NCBI GenBank assembly: GCA_021738625.1
Contig: JAIPBS010000004.1
Span: 62,001 to 126,000, forward strand
DNA length: 64,000 nucleotides
Direction: 5' to 3'
Origin: Bacteroidales bacterium
GTDB lineage: Bacteria; Bacteroidota; Bacteroidia; Bacteroidales; JAIOZK01
Shown here: one piece after another, positions 45,533-53,665 of the stretch
Layout: each line of letters starts with the position of its first letter
How positions within the stretch are numbered: position 1 is the stretch's first letter
The notes under the pieces: model-generated
What the model was told of the DNA's origin: nothing
The model's database searches: none
Seen by the model: the letters and a program-made list of their open reading frames with translations, nothing else
Program-made: the position numbers and the translations under genes

Positions 45533-46765
45533 ATGAATACGGAAGATTTACACGAAGTCATACTCAGGCAAAGAAAAAAATACGATGAATTTCTTATAAA
45601 AAGAGAGCAAAGCAGCAAGCTTGAATTGAAAGATGATTTTGTAACAGTCGTTACGGGAGTGAGGAGATGTGGCAAATCCACTTTACTGAAACAGGCTTTT
45701 TTTGACGATTGCTATTATGTGAATTTTGATGATGAACGCTTTTTAGAGTTTCAGGTCGCAGATTTTTCAAAACTTTATGAACTTCTACATGAGCTTTTTG
45801 GCAGTAAAAAACTGTTTGTTTTTGATGAAGTCCAAAACATTGCCGGTTGGGAAAGATTTGTCAGGCGATTAAACAACGAAAAGAACAAGGTTTTTGTAAC
45901 CGGTTCAAATGCCAACATGCTCAGTCGGGAATTGGGAACTCATTTAACCGGAAGAACGATAAACATTGAGTTGTATCCGTTTTCTTTCGGTGAGTATTTG
46001 TCGTTTAAAGGAAAGAAGGTAAACACAAAACGCTTGCTTGCCGAGGACAGGGCCATGATAAAAAGAAGTTTCAATGAATATATCGAAACAGGCGGATTTC
46101 CCGAATATGTAAGAACCGGCAAGCATGAATATCTGCAATCATTGTATAATAACATAATCTTCAGAGATATTGTGAGTAGATATAAGGTCAGGGCTGAAAG
46201 AGAACTGAGGGAAATAATGTATCATGCTGTGAGCAACCTGGCCAAAGAGATAAGCTTTAATAATTTGAGAAAACTAACCAGCCTTGCCAATACGAGTACG
46301 GTTAGTGATTTTTTCTACTACTTTGAAAGTTCGTTTCTTTTGTTTCTGGTTTACCGCTACGACCAGTCTTTGAAAAAACAAATAAACAATCCCAAAAAAA
46401 TTTATTGCATTGATACCGGGCTTGCATACCAGATAGGGTTTAGATTTTCTGAAGATAAGTGTAGGTTACTTGAAAACATCGTTTTGATTCAATTGAAAAG
46501 ATTTGGCAAAGCGGTATATTTCCATAAAAGAAAGCATGAGTGTGATTTTTTAATCAAGGAGGGAATTAACATAAATTCCGCCATTCAGGTTTGCTATGCA
46601 CTTGATAAAGAAAATGAAAAAAGGGAAATCGATGGAATCCTTGAAGCAATGGAAGAACATAACCTAACCGAAGGTCTTATCCTCACATACGATCAGGAAG
46701 ACACTCTAAAACATAAGGGATTTGAAATTAAAGTTAAGCCTGTGTGGAAGTGGCTTATTGCTTGA
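45533..46765 (+). CDS. AAA-family ATPase with DUF4143 domain
   Basis: The 410-residue protein has Walker A GVRRCGKST (42-50), Walker B KKLFVFDEVQNIAGWERF, sensor FVTGSNANMLSRELG and Arg-rich THLTGRTI. The element YPFSFGEYLSFKG and a C-terminal DUF4143 part (KKIYCIDTGLAYQIGF, then KRKHECDFLIKEG) are typical of the larger AAA_14/DUF4143 group. Asp and Lys residues in that part resemble a PDDEXK core. The function is unknown; the group is often linked to accessory or defence loci. A broken HepT-like gene follows in opposite orientation. Confidence 0.88.
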   Translation: MNTEDLHEVILRQRKKYDEFLIKREQSSKLELKDDFVTVVTGVRRCGKSTLLKQAFFDDCYYVNFDDERFLEFQVADFSKLYELLHELFGSKKLFVFDEVQNIAGWERFVRRLNNEKNKVFVTGSNANMLSRELGTHLTGRTINIELYPFSFGEYLSFKGKKVNTKRLLAEDRAMIKRSFNEYIETGGFPEYVRTGKHEYLQSLYNNIIFRDIVSRYKVRAERELREIMYHAVSNLAKEISFNNLRKLTSLANTSTVSDFFYYFESSFLLFLVYRYDQSLKKQINNPKKIYCIDTGLAYQIGFRFSEDKCRLLENIVLIQLKRFGKAVYFHKRKHECDFLIKEGININSAIQVCYALDKENEKREIDGILEAMEEHNLTEGLILTYDQEDTLKHKGFEIKVKPVWKWLIA

Positions 46766-46805
46766 TTATCTTCTTTGTTAAAAGTAGTTTCTTCATTTCT
46801 TCCCT

Positions 46806-46952
46806 TCAGCAAATATAATTCCTAACAACAGCATCAATTGTTATATCATCACTTTTAAAATCCTCAAACGACAAGTCAGTAGTATAATTCTTTATTTTCC
46901 CAATGGATTCAAGTATATCGTTGATTAGCAGGAAGGGAGTTCTTTAAGACAT
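46806..46952 (-). pseudogene. HepT-like (DUF86/HEPN) toxin gene remnant
   Basis: Read on the minus strand from ATG 46952 the frame is Met-Ser-stop, then RTPFLLINDILESIGKIKNY and later DDITIDAVVRN, before a second stop at 46806-46808. This is the N-terminal third of a HepT/DUF86 HEPN RNase (typical LLxxDILESIxKIxxYT and TIDAVVRN). Codon 3 is a TAA nonsense codon and the 3' two thirds, including the RX4-6H active site, are absent. No MNT antitoxin gene is nearby. It has clearly decayed. Confidence 0.75.
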
Positions 46953-46988
46953 AGGAAACAGCAAATGACAGGTTAAAATTACCCACCC

Positions 46989-47390
46989 TCACACATACTG
47001 ATCCAAGGTCTGACCCTCCAGGTAATCTCTGTAATCCCGGGTCATTTTTTTGGTTACGTTGTTCATAATGCATTTGTCGAAGGGGCATATGGGTTTGTCG
47101 AGCGGACAGTCGAGGAGTTCGATCTCACCTTCGATGGCTTCATAAATGTTGAGGAAGCTGATCTCGGAAGCAGGCTTTTTTAATGAGAAACCGCCGGTGG
47201 GGCCGCGATGACTTTCAATAAATCCTTCTTTTACCAGCCGCTGAAAAACTTTGGCGACATGGTGGCGTGAGCTGTTCATGGCTTCTGCGATTTTCACCAC
47301 GTTGATCATACTTTTATCCGACCTGGCTACCAGGATCATACCGTGTAAAGCAATAGATGCGGCTTCAGAAAGAGTAACTATACGTGACAT
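46989..47390 (-). CDS. Rrf2-family transcriptional regulator with three conserved Cys
   Basis: From ATG 47390 the product is 133 residues, with the Rrf2 winged helix (TLSEAASIALHGMILVARSD, SSRHHVAKVFQRLVKEG, HRGPTGGFSL). Cys95, Cys102 and Cys107 (CPLDKPICPFDKC) have the same C-x6-C-x4-C spacing as the Rrf2 protein at 18035, so an Fe-S cluster is likely. The frame to 47444 is rejected because a -7 element lies at 47416-47423, inside it. It is divergent from a heavy-metal exporter gene, which it may regulate. Confidence 0.88.
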   Translation of the reverse strand: MSRIVTLSEAASIALHGMILVARSDKSMINVVKIAEAMNSSRHHVAKVFQRLVKEGFIESHRGPTGGFSLKKPASEISFLNIYEAIEGEIELLDCPLDKPICPFDKCIMNNVTKKMTRDYRDYLEGQTLDQYV

Positions 47391-47415
47391 CCTTTGGTTT
47401 AAGTAATTAATTACC

Positions 47416-47423
47416 CAAATGTA
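47416..47423 (-). promoter_or_regulatory. Putative -7 element for the second Rrf2 gene (TACATTTG)
   Basis: An exact TAnnTTTG match on the minus strand, 25 bases before the ATG at 47390. It decides against the longer start. Confidence 0.6.
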
Positions 47424-47505
47424 GGGTTCTTTTTTAAAACGCAAACAAATTGTTCTTATTAATCCGTGAATTTCTTTTATTTTTACTCATTCAAAATAAT
47501 TGAGG

Positions 47506-48585
47506 ATGTTGGCAGGGATATTCAAACAAGCCATAATGATCACGGCTTTTGTGCTGGCCATGATGCTGATCATTGAGTTCATCAATGTGCAATCCAAAGG
47601 GAAATGGGCATCGAAGTTCAGGCAAAAAGGCTGGCTGCAAATCCTTTCAGCTGCCCTGCTGGGATTGATTCCCGGATGCCTGGGTACCTATACGGCCGTT
47701 TCCCTTTATGCCCATAAGGTGATTGGTTTTGCCGGGCTGGTAACGGTAATGATCGCCACATCCGGCGACGAGGCCTTTTTTATGATCTCGATGATCCCGC
47801 AAACCGCTTTACTGATTTTCGCCGCTACATTTGTTATCGCCATCATTGCCGGTTCCCTGATCTACGCATTTATGGGCAACAAGACCCTGATGAAGCTACC
47901 CGAAAACCATTTACGCGTGCACGAAGATGTTGAAAGCTGCATTTGTTTTTCATTCCCTCAAATCAAAAAAAACCTGAAAGATATTAGTTTTCAAAGGGTC
48001 ATCCTGATCGCCGGACTGGTGCTCTTTATTATTGGCTTGCTGATCGGGGAGTTTGGCCACAGTCATGATTTTGACAGCCTACTTAATCCACACGAGCATG
48101 AACATGCTCACGAAGAATCACATTGGAACTGGATTACAACGAGTTTTTTGGTGGTAAGCCTGATCTCGCTTTTTATAATTGTTTCGGTGAACGATCATTT
48201 TGTTGAAGAGCATTTGTGGAAACACATCATTCGGAAACATTTTCTGAAAATATTCCTCTGGACCTTCGGAGCAATGATCGTCATTCACTTCTTAACGGAA
48301 TATATTGACGTCAGGGAATGGACGCGTGAAAATTTTTACATCATGCTGCTGATTGCTTCGCTGATGGGGATCATCCCGCAATCCGGGCCACATTTTATCT
48401 TTGTTCTGATGTTTGCAGAAGGCACTATTCCTTTCAGCATCTTGCTGGCTAACTCCGTGGTTCAGGACGGACATGGCGCCTTGCCCCTGCTGGCCGAATC
48501 GGGCAAAAGCTTTGTGGTGGTTAAGCTGATCAACATCCTGATCGGACTGGCCTTCGGAATATTGCTGCATTTGTTTGGATTGTGA
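47506..48585 (+). CDS. Putative 10-TM heavy-metal exporter (ArsP_2 / putative Mn transporter family)
   Basis: From ATG 47506 the product is 359 residues with about ten membrane helices in two related halves. They contain the repeated patterns LLGLIPGCLGTYTAVSLYAH and SLMGIIPQSGPHFIFVLMFA, typical of the PF11449 family. A cytoplasmic or periplasmic loop at ~185-205 is rich in His (NPHEHEHAHEESH) and could bind metal. The first helix LAGIFKQAIMITAFVLAMML fits the start; a TTG at 47500 is less likely. The substrate metal is unproven. It is divergent from an Rrf2 regulator. Confidence 0.8.
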   Translation: MLAGIFKQAIMITAFVLAMMLIIEFINVQSKGKWASKFRQKGWLQILSAALLGLIPGCLGTYTAVSLYAHKVIGFAGLVTVMIATSGDEAFFMISMIPQTALLIFAATFVIAIIAGSLIYAFMGNKTLMKLPENHLRVHEDVESCICFSFPQIKKNLKDISFQRVILIAGLVLFIIGLLIGEFGHSHDFDSLLNPHEHEHAHEESHWNWITTSFLVVSLISLFIIVSVNDHFVEEHLWKHIIRKHFLKIFLWTFGAMIVIHFLTEYIDVREWTRENFYIMLLIASLMGIIPQSGPHFIFVLMFAEGTIPFSILLANSVVQDGHGALPLLAESGKSFVVVKLINILIGLAFGILLHLFGL

Positions 48586-48630
48586 ACAGAGTGAAAACCT
48601 TTTAGACTTTATTTCTGTAAATAAATGTTT

Positions 48631-48638
48631 TATTTTTG
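48631..48638 (+). promoter_or_regulatory. Putative -7 element for the UspA gene (TATTTTTG)
   Basis: TATTTTTG fits TAnnTTTG, 20 bases before ATG 48659. It argues against the longer frame that starts at 48575. Confidence 0.55.
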
Positions 48639-48658
48639 TTTTAAAAGATAATTTAATC

Positions 48659-49534
48659 ATGAAAAAAATTTTAGTCCCCATCGACTTTAGCGAGAATACG
48701 GAAAAAACATGCCAGTACGCGCTGGAAATCGCAAAGAAGTTCAATTCGGAGATCCGCCTGTTCCATTCATATTTTGACCAGATCATCGTATCGGACAGCA
48801 GCTTCCCCACAGGCGTTGACACCGATACCATGCTGAACGAACAATTGCTTCGTGATATCGAAATACGCGCCAGGGAAGACATACAGAAACTGCAATCGGA
48901 TTTGCTGGACCAGTTGAAAAAAGAAAATGCCCATGGCGTAAAAGTTGTTTATACGCTCAAAGGAGGAGACCCGGAAAGCGAAATTATTGAGGAATGTGAA
49001 GAATACCAACCCGACCTGATGATCATGGGTTCCAGTGGAAGGGGGAAAAAAAGCATCCTCACCGGAAGCGTCTCCAAAAAAGTGATGAACAAGGCGGACA
49101 TTCCAGTTCTTGCCATTCCCCAGGATTACGAATACAAAGGCATCAGCAATGTGCTTTACATGACCGACTTCGGCGGACCAGACCACGAACTGATCAACAA
49201 GCTGATGAAGCTGCTTAGTGATTTTGACATCAGGATACACTGCCTGCATCTGAATATTCATGATGACAAAAGAGCGGATAATGAAGTCAAAATGGATGCC
49301 ATCAAAAAACATTTTACCGATGAAATAAGCAAAGGGATGTTAAGTTGCAACCTGATCGACAGCAAAGACATTAGCGATGATATTGAGAACTTTGTAAAAG
49401 AAAACAATATTCATCTGATCGCTTTTCTGTCGCATAAGCGGAATATTTTTCAACGCCTGTTCACCAGCAAGATCACCAAAAAGGACTTGTTCCAGGCCAA
49501 TATTCCATTGCTGGCATTTCACACCAAAAGTTAA
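48659..49534 (+). CDS. Universal stress protein, tandem UspA domains
   Basis: The 291-residue protein begins MKKILVPIDFSENTEKTCQY, the UspA start. Domain 1 (1-150) ends with the ATP-binding loop MGSSGRGKKSILTGSVSKKV and DIPVLAIP. Domain 2 (155-291) starts ISNVLYMTDFGGPDHE and ends FQANIPLLAFHTK, without the glycine loop. Domain 1 probably binds ATP and domain 2 probably does not. Usp proteins help survival under stress and growth arrest. It follows the metal exporter in the same direction but appears to have its own promoter. Confidence 0.9.
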   Translation: MKKILVPIDFSENTEKTCQYALEIAKKFNSEIRLFHSYFDQIIVSDSSFPTGVDTDTMLNEQLLRDIEIRAREDIQKLQSDLLDQLKKENAHGVKVVYTLKGGDPESEIIEECEEYQPDLMIMGSSGRGKKSILTGSVSKKVMNKADIPVLAIPQDYEYKGISNVLYMTDFGGPDHELINKLMKLLSDFDIRIHCLHLNIHDDKRADNEVKMDAIKKHFTDEISKGMLSCNLIDSKDISDDIENFVKENNIHLIAFLSHKRNIFQRLFTSKITKKDLFQANIPLLAFHTKS

Positions 49535-49590
49535 TGTACTCCACTAAAACGAATTTATTAAAGACAGGACGTTTGTTCTGTAAAAATATG

Positions 49591-49598
49591 TAGGTTTG
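49591..49598 (+). promoter_or_regulatory. Putative -7 element for the glycosyltransferase gene (TAGGTTTG)
   Basis: TAGGTTTG fits TAnnTTTG, 52 bases before ATG 49651. A TTTG at 49572-49575 may serve as an upstream element. Confidence 0.5.
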
Positions 49599-49650
49599 AA
49601 AAAATTTAGCGGACTAAAATCCGTTAGGAAGTTCTGAAACCAGTGCCGAG

Positions 49651-51615
49651 ATGAAACTATCCATAGTAATCGTTAACTACAACGTCAAGTATTTTCTTGA
49701 GCAATGCCTGAACAGCGTTAAGCGGGCTGTTGAAGGCATAGATGTGGAAGTATTTGTTGTGGATAACAACTCGGTCGACAGCTCGGTGAGCATGCTGAAA
49801 GAAAAGTTTCCCGAGGTGAAACTTATCGAGAACAGGGAAAACCTCGGATTCAGCCGGGCCAATAACCAGGCGATTAAAGCTTCCCGGGGCGAATATGTTT
49901 TGCTTCTGAATCCGGATACGGTGGTTGAAGACGATACCTTTAAGAAATGTATCGCGTTTATGGATGCGCATCAAGATGCCGGCGGACTGGGCGTGAAAAT
50001 GATAGACGGCAAGGGCAACTTCCTGCCCGAATCCAAACGCGGCTTCCCTTCCCCCTCCACTGCTTTTTACAAGATTTTCGGGCTGTCGAAACTGTTTCCG
50101 AGATCCAGGACCTTCGGCAAATATCATCTAGGATATCTTGATAAAAATGAAATCCACGAAGTTGACGTGCTAGCTGGCGCGTTTATGATGCTGCGCAAAA
50201 AAGTGCTGGACGAGATCGGTTTCCTCGATGAATCCTTTTTCATGTACGGAGAGGATATCGACCTTTCTTACCGCATCAACAAGTCGGGATATAAGAACTA
50301 TTATTTTCCCGAAACACGCATTATCCATTACAAAGGCGAGAGTACCAAGAAAAGTTCCATCAATTATGTGTTCATTTTCTACAATGCTATGGTAATATTT
50401 GCCAGGAAGCATTTCTCGAAAAAGAATGCCAGGCTTTACACCTTCCTGATCAACATGGCCATATGGTTCAGGGCGTCCCTGGCGGTGATAACCAGGTTCC
50501 TGAAACAGGTATTTCTCCCCATCCTTGATTTTATTTTCATTTACGTCGGGATACTCCTCATAAAGGGATACTGGGAGCAACATGTTATTTTCACCGAAGG
50601 GGGGCATTATCCGGATGAATTCATCTATATCATTTTACCGGCCTACATCCTCATCTGGTTGTTGTCGGTATATTTCAGCGGTGGTTATGATAAACCCGTG
50701 AAGCTGCTCAAGGTTTTCCAGGGCATGGCAATCGGCACAGTGGTGATCCTGGTTTCTTATGCCCTGTTTCCTGAAAGCTGGCGATTCTCACGGGCCATCA
50801 TTCTGCTGGGAACCATTTGGGGACTTGCTGCCATGGTCGGTTTACGGGCTTTGTTCAGCACTTTTAAGGTCCAGGGGGTAAAATTCGGGGAAACCAGCAA
50901 CAAAAGATTTCTTATCATCGGTGAAAAAGAAGAAGCCCGAAGGGTCACTGAACTGCTTCAAAAAACACAACTGGCCCCAGCCTTTATCGGCCTGGTTAAA
51001 CCATCAGGCAAAGTCACTAGAAATGACGGCTTCATCGGCACCCTGAATCAGATCAGGGACATCATCACCATCTATAAGATCAATGAAGTGATCTTTTGCT
51101 CAAAGGACATCCCTCCCCAGCAGATCATCGATAAGATGTCGGAACTGCACAATTTCCAGGTGGATTACAAGATCGCCCCCGAAGACAGCCTGTCCATTAT
51201 CGGGAGCAACAGCATCAACACTTCCGGGGACCTGTATATCATCAATATCAATGCCATTGATAAGCCGGTAAACAAAAGGAACAAGCGTCTTTTCGATATC
51301 CTGATTTCACTGATATTGCTTGGGGTCAGCCCGGCGGGCATTTTCATTGTAAGACAACCAGCGGGCTTCCTGCGAAACATTTTTCTCGTTCTTGCCGGCA
51401 GGCGCTCCTGGATGGGTTATGCCCAGGCCGATGTGGCTCATTCCCATAAACTTCCTTCCATTAAGAAAGGTGTATTAAATCCGGCTGATGCATTTAGAAA
51501 AACCAATATCAGCAGTGAAACCCTTGAAAAACTCAATCTGATATACGTACGTGATTACAAAGTTTGGACCGACCTGAATGTGATCTGGAAAGGATTTAAG
51601 GAACTGGGGAGATAG
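49651..51615 (+). CDS. Family 2 glycosyltransferase fused to a degenerate WcaJ-type module
   Basis: Residues 1-230 are a GT2 (rhamnosyltransferase-like) domain: SIVIVNYNVKYFLEQCLNSV, VFVVDNNSVDSS, LLNPDTVVEDD and FMYGEDIDLSYRIN. Membrane helices follow at ~280-400, then a Rossmann-like CoA/NAD-binding domain (KRFLIIGEKEEARRVTELLQ). The end resembles a polyprenyl sugar-phosphotransferase: KRLFDILISLILLGVSPAGI and LIYVRDYKVWTDLNVIWKGF. The catalytic KFRSM/Asp-Glu part is missing, however. It probably adds a sugar to a lipid-linked glycan; the degenerate tail is probably non-catalytic. Confidence 0.85.
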   Translation: MKLSIVIVNYNVKYFLEQCLNSVKRAVEGIDVEVFVVDNNSVDSSVSMLKEKFPEVKLIENRENLGFSRANNQAIKASRGEYVLLLNPDTVVEDDTFKKCIAFMDAHQDAGGLGVKMIDGKGNFLPESKRGFPSPSTAFYKIFGLSKLFPRSRTFGKYHLGYLDKNEIHEVDVLAGAFMMLRKKVLDEIGFLDESFFMYGEDIDLSYRINKSGYKNYYFPETRIIHYKGESTKKSSINYVFIFYNAMVIFARKHFSKKNARLYTFLINMAIWFRASLAVITRFLKQVFLPILDFIFIYVGILLIKGYWEQHVIFTEGGHYPDEFIYIILPAYILIWLLSVYFSGGYDKPVKLLKVFQGMAIGTVVILVSYALFPESWRFSRAIILLGTIWGLAAMVGLRALFSTFKVQGVKFGETSNKRFLIIGEKEEARRVTELLQKTQLAPAFIGLVKPSGKVTRNDGFIGTLNQIRDIITIYKINEVIFCSKDIPPQQIIDKMSELHNFQVDYKIAPEDSLSIIGSNSINTSGDLYIININAIDKPVNKRNKRLFDILISLILLGVSPAGIFIVRQPAGFLRNIFLVLAGRRSWMGYAQADVAHSHKLPSIKKGVLNPADAFRKTNISSETLEKLNLIYVRDYKVWTDLNVIWKGFKELGR

Positions 51616-51647
51616 AAGATCTGGAGGGACTGGTTGTAATTAATGGG

Positions 51648-51772
51648 TGTCTTGTCCTGAAATAGGTTTACAAAAAAAGTGAACAAAATTCAGGATTATG
51701 AAAAGAAAAAGAAAGGTTTATTCGGTCACATTCAAATTAAAGGTTGTAGGAGTCTATTCTATAACTTTATAG
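51648..51772 (+). mobile_element. IS3-family left-end remnant with truncated orfA
   Basis: TGTCTTGTCCTGAAATAGGT resembles an IS end. At 51698 an ATG opens a frame starting MKRKRKVYSVTFKLKVV, the usual start of an IS3/IS150-type OrfA (helix-turn-helix). It becomes unrelated after 17 residues and stops at 51770-51772. No orfB or right end is present. The remnant is stable scrap, not an active element. Confidence 0.65.
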
Positions 51773-51834
51773 CATTATAACCAATTATAAGAAGGGAAGA
51801 AGTAACATCCTGGTAAACCGTAAACTATTTCCTC

Positions 51835-52581
51835 TCACCCCCTCCAAATCTCCCACGCCCTTTCGGCTTGCAGTCTGAACATCTCAACGCCACTCACGGT
51901 AGTGGCTCCTGCTTTTTTGCTGAATTCCAGGAAACGGGTTTTGGCCGGGTTGTAGATCAGATCGAACATGAGGTGGTCGGGGGTGATGTATTCGTAAGGC
52001 AGGCTGGGATAATCCATGGTACCGGGATGCATGCCGAGCGGTGTTGTGTTCACGATGATCAGGTTGTCTTCCAGGATTTGTTTGGTCACTGCCCAGTAAA
52101 CAATATGGTGTGACTTTAAGGGGCGGCGCGTAACATTCTGATAACTGATACCGAGTTTTTTGAATACAAACTTAACCGCCTTTGAAGCGCCGCCTGTACC
52201 CAGGATCAGTGCCCTTTTATGCTTTTCCCTAAGCTTTGGCCTCAGAGCGTGTTCAAACCCATAGGCGTCGGTATTGTAGCCTGTCAGATGTTTCTTGCCT
52301 TCCTGCCGCGTGATTTTAACCGTATTCACCGCTCCGATGAAACGGGCATACATATCCAGTTCATCCAGGTAAGCGATCACCCTTTCCTTGAAAGGGGAGG
52401 TGACGTTGAACCCTGCCAGGTCGGGCCGGCTTTTGATGATTTTGGGAAGCTCTTCAATCTCCTGCAGTTCAAACTTCAGGTATTGATGGTCTTTTAAATT
52501 CAATAGTTTGAACTTTTCGCTGAAGTAATCAGGAGAGTGGCTGTGCGATAATGGATTGCCGATTATTCCGTAGGTGATCAT
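51835..52581 (-). CDS. aroE: Shikimate dehydrogenase
   Basis: The 248-residue protein has the substrate motif GNPLSHSHSPDYF, the catalytic Lys/Asp region NVTSPFKERVIAYLDELD, the NADP-binding loop LILGTGGASKAVKFVFKKLG and the closing SGVEMFRLQAERAWEIW. It reduces 3-dehydroshikimate to shikimate in aromatic amino acid synthesis. It is slightly shorter than the ~270-residue norm, as usual in Bacteroidota. It lies 27 bases after the DUF368 gene on the same strand, suggesting cotranscription. Confidence 0.93.
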   Translation of the reverse strand: MITYGIIGNPLSHSHSPDYFSEKFKLLNLKDHQYLKFELQEIEELPKIIKSRPDLAGFNVTSPFKERVIAYLDELDMYARFIGAVNTVKITRQEGKKHLTGYNTDAYGFEHALRPKLREKHKRALILGTGGASKAVKFVFKKLGISYQNVTRRPLKSHHIVYWAVTKQILEDNLIIVNTTPLGMHPGTMDYPSLPYEYITPDHLMFDLIYNPAKTRFLEFSKKAGATTVSGVEMFRLQAERAWEIWRG

Positions 52582-52608
52582 TGGGGTAAAAATAAAACTA
52601 AATCCCGG

Positions 52609-53538
52609 TTAAGGCAAATCTTTTTCTTCAGCGGTTTTCTCAAGCAACCAGATAGAGACAATCCCGATCAGGATAAAGGCGAAAGCAATCCAGAATTGCT
52701 GGCTGCCGAAATCGGGCAGCAGCCATTCGTATCCTTTGATGATGGGGTTGCCGTCCTCTTTCAGGACAAGCTCGCCGTTTTCCCTGAGGTATTTGATGTT
52801 TTTCCAGGGCCATAAAATGCTGAGTGAACCCAGGATAAAACCTGTTAGCAATGAAATGGTCTGGTCTTTAAATTTTTTCAGAAGCCAGGAAAGAAAGTGC
52901 GAGAAGGCAACCAGGCCCACGGCAGCGCCGATGATCACGGGCAGCAGTATACCGAGGTCTTTGTTGTTGATGGCGTCGATCATCACCAACTGGTAGTTGC
53001 CCATCACCAGCAGGATGAAGGAGCCGCTAAGGCCCGGAAGGATCATGCTGCACACGGCCGCTACACCGCACAGCATGAGGTAAACAAAGCTTTCGTTGGT
53101 AGAAGCCGGGTTCAGCACGCTGATGCTGACTGCAATGGCGGTGCCCACCATAAAAGAAATGATCACACTGACTTGCCAGCTCTTAACCGTTTTTCCCACA
53201 AAATAAACGGAAGCCAGCACCAGCCCGAAGAAAAAGGCCCAGATGTAAACCGGGTAGTGCTCGAACAGGTAATCGAATAAACGGGCCAGGCTTACGATGG
53301 CGATTAGGATACCGATCAGAATGGCCAAAAGAAAGACCAGATCGGTATGCCGGACGAAATCATTTATTTTTCCTTTAAAAAGCAGCCGGATGGCTTTCAG
53401 GTCGAATGATTTAAGGCTGTTGATCAACCTTTCAAATATCCCTGTGATCAGGGCCATGGTTCCGCCCGATACGCCCGGGATCACGTTGGCCGCTCCCATG
53501 GCGACACCTTTCAAAGCATTGCTGATAAAATGTCTCAT
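52609..53538 (-). CDS. DUF368 family membrane protein (polyprenyl-phosphate translocase family)
   Basis: The 309-residue protein has about nine membrane helices and the DUF368 hallmarks: KGVAMGAANVIPGVSGGTMA at residues 10-29 and the repeated MILPGLSGSFILLVMGNYQL in the second half. DUF368 proteins have been identified as translocases that recycle undecaprenyl phosphate across the inner membrane for wall and glycan synthesis. A recycling role fits the glycan genes upstream. It has a good -7 element at 53562-53569. Confidence 0.9.
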   Translation of the reverse strand: MRHFISNALKGVAMGAANVIPGVSGGTMALITGIFERLINSLKSFDLKAIRLLFKGKINDFVRHTDLVFLLAILIGILIAIVSLARLFDYLFEHYPVYIWAFFFGLVLASVYFVGKTVKSWQVSVIISFMVGTAIAVSISVLNPASTNESFVYLMLCGVAAVCSMILPGLSGSFILLVMGNYQLVMIDAINNKDLGILLPVIIGAAVGLVAFSHFLSWLLKKFKDQTISLLTGFILGSLSILWPWKNIKYLRENGELVLKEDGNPIIKGYEWLLPDFGSQQFWIAFAFILIGIVSIWLLEKTAEEKDLP

Positions 53539-53561
53539 TCTTTCATTTTACATTGAAGGGG

Positions 53562-53569
53562 CAAAAATA
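53562..53569 (-). promoter_or_regulatory. Putative -7 element for the DUF368-aroE pair (TATTTTTG)
   Basis: An exact TAnnTTTG match on the minus strand, 23 bases before the DUF368 ATG. Confidence 0.55.
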
Positions 53570-53597
53570 CATAAATCGGGAAGAAGATGAATTTGGA

Positions 53598-53618
53598 GTT
53601 CAAAGTTCAAAGTTTAAG
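53598..53618. repeat. Heptanucleotide repeat (GTTCAAA x3)
   Basis: GTTCAAA, GTTCAAA and GTTTAAG follow without gaps. They lie between the DUF368 promoter and the 3' end of the TPR lipoprotein gene. Confidence 0.6.
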
Positions 53619-53665
53619 CCACATTGAAAGTTTGTAATAAGTAGTGCTTTTATCTTGACAGCATT

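Noticed and set aside
47391-47444. N-terminal extension of the second Rrf2 regulator
   Set aside because: A TACATTTG -7 element lies inside it, and the extra residues precede the normal Rrf2 start.
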